Source of the DNA: Clostridia bacterium
GTDB lineage: Bacteria > Bacillota > Clostridia > DUPQ01
Assembly: GCA_030592085.1 (NCBI GenBank)
Contig: JAUUZV010000045.1
Coordinates: forward strand, 1 to 12,492
Length of the DNA: 12,492 nt
Reading direction: 5' to 3'
Position 1 is the first letter of the stretch. The number at the start of each line of letters is the position of its first letter. The position numbers and the translations under genes were made by a program. A model generated the notes under the pieces. It ran no database searches. It saw nothing but the letters and a program-made list of their open reading frames with translations, and was not told where the DNA came from. Positions 7,452-12,492 of this stretch are shown here, piece by piece.

Positions 7452-8837
7452 ATGTCCAATATAACACTTAAGGTCACAACTATTACTTTTGATAAAGAAA
7501 AGAGTAAAAAATTAAATTTTTATATTAACGGAAAGATAAGTAATACCGATAAAATAGATAATATTCTTGTTTCAAGTGATTTTTCAGATAACATAGCAAT
7601 GTTTGCTATTAGCGAAAATATGGAAACAGTTATTGAAAATTCTAATACACCTATTTCAGCAATGCGTGAAATAAAAACATATCAAAAAAAATTAATTGAC
7701 GAACCATTTGAAGAGGTTTCAACTGGTTTTGAAAATAGTATAAAAAGTACTTATGATTTTATTTACGGTGTAGAAGGTGATAACGAAATAGAGTTTTCTA
7801 AAAACAAACTATTTACAGGTATTGTTTTAAAAGATAATAAAGCTAAAATTATTACAACAAACTATAATTCTTGTTATTATATTTCCAATCAATTAGTTAA
7901 CAATTGCTTTTCACAAGAAGAAGTATTAAATAATGATGATAGTGGAAATAATGAAGAAGAAGGTGAGTTTTCACCTTCTAATGGAGTTATGAAAAGTAAA
8001 ACTTTAACTGAAATAAAAGATGGAGATTTATTTATCATAGGTACACAAAACGTAAATTCAAAACTAAGTGATGAAATTATGGCGTCACTATATAATGATC
8101 AAATTACTGGTGAAGAATTAGCATGGGAAGTTATAAACGAAATTTCTAGTAAAGATATTACTGATGAAATGATTATTATGGTTATAACTGTTGTAAATGT
8201 AAAAAAAGTCGTTGCAAAACCTGAGAAAACATCAAAATTCACTGGATTTTTCAAAAGTGATTCAGTAGATGACGAAATCAAAGAAGAAATTTCAGCTCCA
8301 AAATATGAAGTAGAAGAAATAATTGATGAAAAACCAATAGAAGAGAATGCTGCATATAATGAATTTACAAGTATTAAGATTCAAGCACCAGGAAGAATGA
8401 AAAAACGTATGAATATTTATCTTAAAAGAATAATTAGTATTGTTGTTGTAATTCTTTTATTAGCTGGCATTGGATTTGGTATGTTTAAACTATTTACCTT
8501 AATATTTGATAACAATACTATTCAAGTATCAGAAGCACCTTCAATTACTCCTGTAGAATCAATTATTGTTACTCCTACTCCTACACCTACTCCAGTAGAA
8601 ACACCTACACCTGAACCAACTTCAACACCAATCCAAGAGTTATATAGAGATTATACTGTTCAAGAAGGTGATAGTATGTGGAAAATCAGTACAACATTTT
8701 ATGGAACAGCAGACTATATTGATGATATTGTTTCATATAATGAAAATTTAACTGATGCTAATAGTATATATGTAGGTCAAAAAATCAAAATTCCATTCCT
8801 AAATACAGCACCTACACCATCAGGACCGTCTGATTAG
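7452..8837 (+). CDS. Transmembrane protein: degenerate PP2C-like cytoplasmic domain plus extracellular LysM domain
   Basis: I know no named family with this exact layout. Residues 1-250 follow the order of a PPM/PP2C phosphatase: GKISNTDKIDN near 27-37 at the NED site, MFAISENM (50-57) at the DGMGG site, LFTGIVLKDNKAKIIT then NYNS (137-140) at the GDS site, IKDGDLFIIGTQN (188-200) at the SDG site, LSDEIMASL, and DITDEMIIMVITVV (235-248) at the DN site. Nearly all metal-binding aspartates are replaced, so it should be catalytically dead. An acidic linker leads to KKRMNIYLKR and one membrane helix (327-352), predicted N-inside. A Thr/Pro-rich spacer (374-393) then holds a LysM domain (about 401-448: YTVQEGDSMWKIS, IYVGQKIKIPF) that binds peptidoglycan glycan. 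It could link wall state to intracellular signalling or act as a scaffold; this is inference. A terminator follows. Confidence 0.75.
   Translation: MSNITLKVTTITFDKEKSKKLNFYINGKISNTDKIDNILVSSDFSDNIAMFAISENMETVIENSNTPISAMREIKTYQKKLIDEPFEEVSTGFENSIKSTYDFIYGVEGDNEIEFSKNKLFTGIVLKDNKAKIITTNYNSCYYISNQLVNNCFSQEEVLNNDDSGNNEEEGEFSPSNGVMKSKTLTEIKDGDLFIIGTQNVNSKLSDEIMASLYNDQITGEELAWEVINEISSKDITDEMIIMVITVVNVKKVVAKPEKTSKFTGFFKSDSVDDEIKEEISAPKYEVEEIIDEKPIEENAAYNEFTSIKIQAPGRMKKRMNIYLKRIISIVVVILLLAGIGFGMFKLFTLIFDNNTIQVSEAPSITPVESIIVTPTPTPTPVETPTPEPTSTPIQELYRDYTVQEGDSMWKISTTFYGTADYIDDIVSYNENLTDANSIYVGQKIKIPFLNTAPTPSGPSD
7958..7979 (+). repeat. Perfect inverted repeat inside the LysM gene
   Basis: AGAAGGTGA (7958-7966), a GTTT loop and TCACCTTCT (7971-7979) form a perfect 9-bp stem. 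It lies within codons for the acidic insert between PP2C-like segments (around residues 169-176). There is no T-tract after it, so it is not an intrinsic terminator. The structure is seen; any role is unknown. Confidence 0.6.
8571..8629 (+). repeat. Degenerate ACNCCN repeat encoding a Thr-Pro spacer
   Basis: Tandem imperfect hexamers (ACTCCT, ACACCT, ACACCA and variants) encode a TP-rich stretch at residues 374-393 of the LysM protein. Such rigid, extended spacers commonly thread a wall-binding domain away from the membrane in Gram-positives. Repeat slippage could change spacer length between strains. Confidence 0.8.
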
Positions 8838-8853
8838 TTTAAAATTTATTAAT

Positions 8854-8893
8854 AAAAAGAAATCTGTACAACATTTACAGGTTTCTTTTTTAT
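8854..8893 (+). terminator. Rho-independent terminator after the LysM gene
   Basis: A 15-bp stem (8854-8868 with 8876-8890, one U-G pair, arms AAAAAGAAATCTGTA and TACAGGTTTCTTTTT) around a 7-base loop runs into a T-rich tail. It starts 17 bases after the stop codon. The next promoter's -35 begins directly after it, giving a tight transcription boundary. Confidence 0.85.
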
Positions 8894-8922
8894 TTGACAA
8901 ATAACCTTTGTTTCTATACAAT
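8894..8922 (+). promoter_or_regulatory. Consensus sigma-A promoter for the ylxM-ffh operon
   Basis: TTGACA (8894-8899, perfect), a 17-base spacer and TACAAT (8917-8922, five of six) form the best promoter in the window, with a start expected near 8929. It abuts the preceding terminator and should drive ylxM, ffh, rpsP and khpA, and perhaps the genes beyond. Confidence 0.85.
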
Positions 8923-8923
8923 G

Positions 8924-8945
8924 TGTAAAGTAATATTGCTTTACA
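8924..8945. promoter_or_regulatory. 22-bp near-perfect palindrome over the ylxM transcription start (operator or leader hairpin)
   Basis: Arms TGTAAAG (8924-8930) and CTTTACA (8939-8945) flank a centre with a further AATATT palindrome; 10 of 11 base pairs match. It begins 2 bases after the -10 and covers the predicted start, the usual place for a dimeric repressor operator. As RNA only part of the left arm would be transcribed, which favours a DNA site. The right arm ends at the first base of the ylxM ribosome site. Confidence 0.55.
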
Positions 8946-8953
8946 GGAGAATT

Positions 8954-9274
8954 ATGAAAGATATTGTTAGAACAAATATATTAATGGATTTTTATGGAAG
9001 TTTATTAACAACCCATCAATTATCAATACTTGAATTATATGTAAGTAATGATTATTCCTTTAGTGAAATTGCAGAATTACAAAATATAAGTAGACAAGGT
9101 GTTTATGACAATATAAAAAGAACAGTTAAAATTTTAAATAAATATGAAAAAAAACTAGAACTATATAAAAATTATTTAATTAATCAAAGTAAAATAATAG
9201 AGATAACCCAATTAATTGAAGATCATGAATATAATGAAATTATTAAAGTAGTTAATGAAATCGTAGAAAGGTAA
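8954..9274 (+). CDS. ylxM: YlxM/p13 family helix-turn-helix protein (UPF0122)
   Basis: This small protein (106 residues) is encoded beside ffh in many Gram-positives and has been linked to the signal recognition particle, where it can bind SRP components. It resembles sigma region 4: DFYGSLLTTHQLSILELY, then a helix-turn-helix at about 34-56 (YSFSEIAELQNISRQGVYDNIKR), then a long charged helix likely to be coiled coil. The frame is open upstream to 8894, but the ATG at 8954 was chosen because it follows AGGAGA, because family members start with a short segment before DFYG, and because the promoter start near 8929 excludes the earlier codons. ffh begins 3 bases after the stop. Direct DNA binding is possible from the fold but not shown. 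Confidence 0.9.
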   Translation: MKDIVRTNILMDFYGSLLTTHQLSILELYVSNDYSFSEIAELQNISRQGVYDNIKRTVKILNKYEKKLELYKNYLINQSKIIEITQLIEDHEYNEIIKVVNEIVER

Positions 9275-9277
9275 AAA

Positions 9278-10621
9278 ATGGCAGCATTTGAAGGCTTATC
9301 GTCAAAATTAGGCGAAGTAATAAAGAAATTACGAAGTAAAGGTAGAGTTACTGAAAGTGATATAAATGAAATTACTCGTGAAATAAAATTAGCTTTATTA
9401 GAGGCTGATGTTAACTATAAAGTTGTAAAAGAGTTTATTAGTAATATAAAAGAGCGTGCACTTGGTGATGTTGTTTTAAAAAGTTTAACTCCAGGACAAC
9501 AAATAATAAAAATTGTAAATGAACAACTAGTTTTGTTACTTGGTGGAAGTAATGAAGAATTAAAAATTGCATCTAAGTCACCTACAGTTTATATGTTATG
9601 TGGTTTACAAGGAACAGGTAAAACAACAACTTGTGCTAAAATTGCTTCATTAATGAGAAAAAAAGAAAAAAAAGTATTATTATGTGCATTGGATGTTTAT
9701 CGTCCTGCAGCTATAGATCAATTAATTACTTTAGGTAAACAATTAGCAATTGAGGTATATCATGAAAAAGAGAACAAGGATGTAGTTGCGATTGCTAAAA
9801 ATGCATTGTCTTATGCAAAGAAAAATTTATTTGATATTGTTATTTTAGATACAGCTGGACGACTTCATATTGATGAAGAATTAATGAATGAGTTAAGCGA
9901 AGTAAAAAAGGCTACAAATCCTTCTGAAATTCTTTTGATAGTCGATGCAATGACTGGACAAGATGCTGTAACTGTAGCATCTAGTTTCAATAAACTTTTA
10001 GAAATAACTGGTGTAATTTTATCTAAAATGGATGGAGATACACGTGGTGGTGCTGCATTATCTGTTAAAAAAATTACAAATAAACCTATTAAATTTATTA
10101 CAACAGGTGAAAAACTTAATGATATAGAGGTATTTTATCCTGAACGTATGGCTTCTAGAATTCTTGGAATGGGTGATGTAATTACACTAATTGAAAAAGC
10201 ACAAGAAAATATAGATATTGAAAAAGCAAAAGAAATGGAGAAAAAATTAAGAAACTCTTCATTTACTTTAGATGATTTTATGGATCAAATTGATCAGATT
10301 AATAATATGGGACCATTAGAAAATATTCTTGAAATGATGCCAGGTGTTAACCAAAAAGCTTTAAAAGGAGTGTCAATTGATGATAAACAAATGGGTCGAA
10401 CTAAAGCAATTATACAATCTATGACATTACAAGAGAGAACATATCCTAAAGTATTAGATGCTAGTAGACGAAAAAGAATAGCAAAAGGAAGTGGGACTTC
10501 TGTTCAAGCAGTAAATAAATTATTAAAAGATTTTACAAATATGAAATTAATGATGAAAAAAATAACTGGTGGAAAAGGAAAAAAAGGCAAATCATTTAAT
10601 GGAATGAAATTGCCATTTTAA
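9278..10621 (+). CDS. ffh: Signal recognition particle GTPase Ffh (SRP54)
   Basis: Ffh binds signal sequences emerging from the ribosome and, with SRP RNA and the receptor FtsY, delivers ribosomes to the membrane translocase. The 447-residue protein is complete. It has an N-domain helical bundle (1 to about 90), then a G domain with P-loop GLQGTGKTTT (109-118), DVYRPAAIDQL, DTAGRLHIDEELMNEL, the SKMDGDTRGGAALS nucleotide-specificity and insertion segment, and TGEK. The methionine-rich M domain has FMDQIDQINNMGPLENILEMMPG for signal-peptide binding and SRRKRIAKGSG (396-406) for SRP RNA. The C terminus is short and basic. The ribosome site GAAAGG lies in the last ylxM codons. Confidence 0.98.
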   Translation: MAAFEGLSSKLGEVIKKLRSKGRVTESDINEITREIKLALLEADVNYKVVKEFISNIKERALGDVVLKSLTPGQQIIKIVNEQLVLLLGGSNEELKIASKSPTVYMLCGLQGTGKTTTCAKIASLMRKKEKKVLLCALDVYRPAAIDQLITLGKQLAIEVYHEKENKDVVAIAKNALSYAKKNLFDIVILDTAGRLHIDEELMNELSEVKKATNPSEILLIVDAMTGQDAVTVASSFNKLLEITGVILSKMDGDTRGGAALSVKKITNKPIKFITTGEKLNDIEVFYPERMASRILGMGDVITLIEKAQENIDIEKAKEMEKKLRNSSFTLDDFMDQIDQINNMGPLENILEMMPGVNQKALKGVSIDDKQMGRTKAIIQSMTLQERTYPKVLDASRRKRIAKGSGTSVQAVNKLLKDFTNMKLMMKKITGGKGKKGKSFNGMKLPF

Positions 10622-10648
10622 ATATAAAATAATGAAAGAGGTAAAACA

Positions 10649-10891
10649 ATGGTAAAAATTAGATTAAAAAGAATTGGGACAAAAAAGAAACCCTTTTATA
10701 GAGTGGTTGTAGCAGATGCTAGATCTCCTAGAGATGGTAGATTTATTGAAGAAATTGGAACATATGCGCCATTATTAAAAGAAAACAGATTTTCTGTTGA
10801 TGCAGAAAAAGTAAAAGACTGGATGAGTAAAGGTGCACAACCTACTGATACAGTTAAGCGTTTACTAAAAAAACATGAAGTAATTAGTTAG
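10649..10891 (+). CDS. rpsP: Small ribosomal subunit protein bS16
   Basis: bS16 binds 16S rRNA early in 30S assembly. The 80-residue product matches the family throughout: VKIRLKRIGTKKKPFYRVVVADARSPRDGRFIEEIGTYAPL at the N terminus, and a helical tail with VKDWMSKGAQPTDTVKRLL. The ATG follows AGAGG. The 27-base gap after ffh contains no evident terminator, so it is probably co-transcribed with ffh. khpA follows after 10 bases. The stop is TAG. Confidence 0.98.
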   Translation: MVKIRLKRIGTKKKPFYRVVVADARSPRDGRFIEEIGTYAPLLKENRFSVDAEKVKDWMSKGAQPTDTVKRLLKKHEVIS

Positions 10892-10901
10892 TAGGTATTT
10901 T

Positions 10902-11132
10902 ATGAAAGAATTATTAGAAATAATAGCAAAAGCACTTGTTGATTATCCAGAACATGTTTCAGTAAAAGTAACCGACAGAGGTAGTGAAGTTTTATTAGAA
11001 TTATCAGTAGCTGATGACGATATGGGAAAAGTTATTGGTAAGCATGGTAGAATTGCTAAAGCAATCAGGGCAATTATGAAAGCACAAGCAATAAAAGATA
11101 ACAAACGTATAATTGTAGAAATTGTACAGTAA
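10902..11132 (+). CDS. khpA: KH-domain RNA-binding protein KhpA (YlqC)
   Basis: KhpA is a single KH-domain RNA-binding protein that in Gram-positives pairs with KhpB/Jag and influences cell division, elongation and small-RNA function. The 76 residues contain one KH fold with the RNA-binding GxxG loop GKHG at 46-49, preceded by VLLELSVADDDMGKVI and followed by RIAKAIRAIMKAQA. Its place between rpsP and rimM is standard for Firmicutes. A hairpin starts within its last codons and covers the TAA stop. Confidence 0.95.
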   Translation: MKELLEIIAKALVDYPEHVSVKVTDRGSEVLLELSVADDDMGKVIGKHGRIAKAIRAIMKAQAIKDNKRIIVEIVQ

Positions 11133-11156
11133 AAGGCAACATGCCTTTTTACTGTA
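11125..11156 (+). terminator. Terminator-like hairpin between khpA and rimM (possible attenuator)
   Basis: Left arm 11125-11138 (TACAGTAAAAGGCA), loop ACA, right arm 11142-11156 (TGCCTTTTTACTGTA): 14 pairs with one bulged T. The upper part, AAAAGGCA with TGCCTTTT, resembles a weak intrinsic terminator, but its T run is short and mostly paired. No good promoter follows before rimM, so it is more likely to give partial termination, or to set a 3' end, than a full stop. Confidence 0.5.
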
Positions 11157-11168
11157 TTTAGGAATTAA

Positions 11169-11666
11169 ATGATTGAATATTTTGACATAGGTAAAATAGT
11201 AAATGTCCATGGTATAAAAGGAGAAATTAAAATATATCCATATACAGATCATGTGGAGATTTTTGAGTCGTTATCATATTTAATTATTGACAAAAAAGAA
11301 TATGCAGTAACTAGTGCTAGAATACATAAAAATATGATATTAGTACAGTTTGCTGATATTAAAAATAGAAGTCAAGCAGAAAATTATATTAATAAATTAG
11401 TTTACATTTATAGAAAAGATGGACATCAGCCAGGTGAAAATGAATATTATATAAGCGATTTAATAGGTTGTGAAGTATTTGAAAATGATATCTCGTTAGG
11501 TGAAATTACAGATATAATTCAAACAGGAAGTAATGATGTCTATATTGTTAGCAAAAACCAGAAAGAAATATTAATACCAGCTTTAGAAAATGTAATTATT
11601 AAAATTGATATAATAGCTAAAAAAATAAAAGTTAAGTTACCAGAAGGGCTTATTGAAGATGAGTAA
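11169..11666 (+). CDS. rimM: Ribosome maturation factor RimM
   Basis: RimM binds uS19 and helps fold the 16S 3' domain during 30S assembly. The 165-residue product has the N-terminal RimM barrel with GKIVNVHGIKGEIKIYPYTD (8-27) and a C-terminal PRC-barrel domain starting at EYYISDLIGCEVF (92-104), with GEITDIIQTGSNDVYIV and the closing ILIPALENVI typical of the family. The ATG follows AGGAAT. The last 8 bases overlap trmD, which suggests coupled translation. Confidence 0.96.
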   Translation: MIEYFDIGKIVNVHGIKGEIKIYPYTDHVEIFESLSYLIIDKKEYAVTSARIHKNMILVQFADIKNRSQAENYINKLVYIYRKDGHQPGENEYYISDLIGCEVFENDISLGEITDIIQTGSNDVYIVSKNQKEILIPALENVIIKIDIIAKKIKVKLPEGLIEDE

Positions 11667-12435
11667 TATTAATGTTTTAACAATATTTCCCGATATGTTT
11701 AATGCGTTAAATTTTGGGATTACTGATATTGCAATAAAAAAGGAACTCCTTAATCTTAATGTAATTAATATTAGGGATTTTGCACATAATAAACATAAAA
11801 ATACTGATGATTATCCATATGGTGGTGGTAAAGGTATGATTATGACTTGTCAGCCTGTTATAACCGCTTTAGAGGCAATAGAAAACAAAGGTCATGTTAT
11901 TTATGTATCTCCAAAAGGAAAGCCTCTAACACAAGCTAAGGCTATTGAACTCAATTCAAATAAAGACATAACAATTGTTTGTGGCCGCTATGAAGGAATT
12001 GATCAACGTATTATAGATAATTATATAAATGAAGAGATTTCTATTGGTGATTATGTATTATCAGGCGGTGAAATACCTGCAATGGTACTTATTGATTGTT
12101 TAACAAGGTTACAAGATGGAGTATTAGATAAAGAAGCTTATGAAAATGAATCACATTATAATGGTTTATTAGAACATGGGCAATATACTAGACCAGAAGA
12201 TTATAAAGGAATGTTGGTTCCAAAAGTACTACTTTCTGGTAATCATAAATTTATTAGTGATTATCAATTAAAACAAGGTTTAAAGGAAACATTTTTAAAG
12301 AGAATTGATTTATTAATAAAAAGAGGAATAAATAAGAACGAAGCTAAACTTATAATAGAAGAACTACCAAATATGAAAAGTGAAATATTAGATTTGATAA
12401 AAGATGAGGAGAGCGAGAATGTACAGATTAGATAA
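11659..12435 (+). CDS. trmD: tRNA (guanine-37-N1)-methyltransferase TrmD
   Basis: TrmD uses S-adenosylmethionine to make m1G37 next to the anticodon, preventing +1 frameshifts. It is a homodimeric SPOUT enzyme with a trefoil knot. The 258 residues include LTIFPDMF, YPYGGGKGMIM (52-62), IYVSPKGKPLTQ, CGRYEGIDQR (108-117), ISIGDYVLSGGEIPAMVLID and GQYTRPEDYKGM with VLLSGNHKFI. A TTG at 11653 is in frame, but the ATG at 11659 gives the usual family N terminus. The segment that reads EDSF in many homologues, holding general-base Asp169 of the E. coli enzyme, here reads NESH (163-166), so Glu164 may replace it. The gene overlaps rimM by 8 bases and the next gene by 17. Confidence 0.97.
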   Translation: MSNINVLTIFPDMFNALNFGITDIAIKKELLNLNVINIRDFAHNKHKNTDDYPYGGGKGMIMTCQPVITALEAIENKGHVIYVSPKGKPLTQAKAIELNSNKDITIVCGRYEGIDQRIIDNYINEEISIGDYVLSGGEIPAMVLIDCLTRLQDGVLDKEAYENESHYNGLLEHGQYTRPEDYKGMLVPKVLLSGNHKFISDYQLKQGLKETFLKRIDLLIKRGINKNEAKLIIEELPNMKSEILDLIKDEESENVQIR

Positions 12436-12492
12436 AATTAAAGTTGTAGATAATGAAGTTGCTAAAGCTATTGAATTAGAAGTTAATAGACA
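12419..12492 (+). CDS. glyA: Probable serine hydroxymethyltransferase, N-terminal fragment
   Basis: Only 24 codons and two bases are visible before the right edge. The frame starts at ATG 12419 after an excellent GAGGAG ribosome site (12406-12411, 7-base spacing) and overlaps the end of trmD by 17 bases. The segment VDNEVAKAIELEVNR, followed by a codon starting CA (probably Gln), resembles the GlyA N terminus (D-x-E-x-x-x-A-I-x-x-E-x-x-R-Q). GlyA interconverts serine and glycine while loading tetrahydrofolate with the one-carbon unit, the same cofactor form that TrmFO uses. It does not resemble rplS, which often follows trmD. The identification rests on a short stretch. Confidence 0.65.
   Translation, partial: MYRLDKIKVVDNEVAKAIELEVNR

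Noticed and set aside
8099..8281. 60-codon open frame on the - strand inside the LysM protein gene
   Set aside because: Low-complexity Ile/Ser/Thr product, antisense to a coherent coding region; a shadow frame.
8894..8953. Upstream extension of ylxM from 8894
   Set aside because: It starts inside the -35 box of the promoter and would lie mostly before the transcription start; the ATG at 8954 has its own ribosome site.
11004..11252. 82-codon open frame on the - strand over khpA and rimM
   Set aside because: Antisense to two conserved genes and spanning the intergenic hairpin; the Phe/Tyr/Cys-rich product matches no family.
1..12492. Mobile elements, CRISPR arrays, tRNA/rRNA genes, riboswitches
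   Set aside because: I found no transposase or integrase, no regularly spaced repeats, no cloverleaf or rRNA-like segments, and no intergenic gap long enough for a typical riboswitch.

Overview
The window is A+T-rich bacterial chromosome, almost fully coding. Its gene families point to a low-GC Gram-positive (Firmicutes/Bacillota, probably Clostridia or Erysipelotrichia-like). The markers are a folate-dependent TrmFO, the MurT/GatD peptidoglycan amidation pair, a YlxM-Ffh-RpsP-KhpA-RimM-TrmD run, a LysM protein with a Thr-Pro linker, strong AGGAGG-type ribosome sites and TTGACA/TATAAT promoters. All reading frames fit the standard code, with TGG tryptophans and no in-frame TGA. The species cannot be named from the sequence alone.

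Layout. (1) 1-836, + strand: the C-terminal two thirds of trmFO, entering from the left. (2) 814-2906, - strand: murT then gatD, a two-gene operon that makes D-isoglutamine in lipid II; its end overlaps trmFO tail to tail. (3) 2907-2976: a 70-bp divergent promoter region with two overlapping sigma-A-like promoters. (4) 2977-7406, + strand: an ECF sigma factor, its membrane-bound zinc-type anti-sigma factor, DNA polymerase I and dephospho-CoA kinase, packed as one apparent operon. (5) 7452-8837: a single-pass membrane protein whose cytoplasmic half looks like a PP2C phosphatase without its metal ligands and whose outer half is a LysM domain; an intrinsic terminator follows. (6) 8894-12492, + strand: a consensus promoter, a 22-bp near-perfect palindrome, then ylxM, ffh, rpsP, khpA, a hairpin, rimM, trmD and the start of a probable glyA.

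How it fits together. The right half is a conserved translation and protein-export cluster: SRP GTPase, ribosomal protein bS16, the 16S maturation factor RimM, the tRNA m1G37 methylase and the RNA-binding protein KhpA. The left half mixes tRNA modification, cell-wall amidation and envelope sensing with DNA replication/repair and CoA synthesis. I see no mobile element, CRISPR array, tRNA or rRNA. No intergenic gap reaches 300 bases.

The points most worth a second look are the PP2C-like/LysM protein, the coupling of an ECF/anti-sigma pair to polA (with a possible ECF-type promoter between the pair), the palindrome over the ylxM transcription start, and a murT that appears to be translated from a leaderless mRNA.
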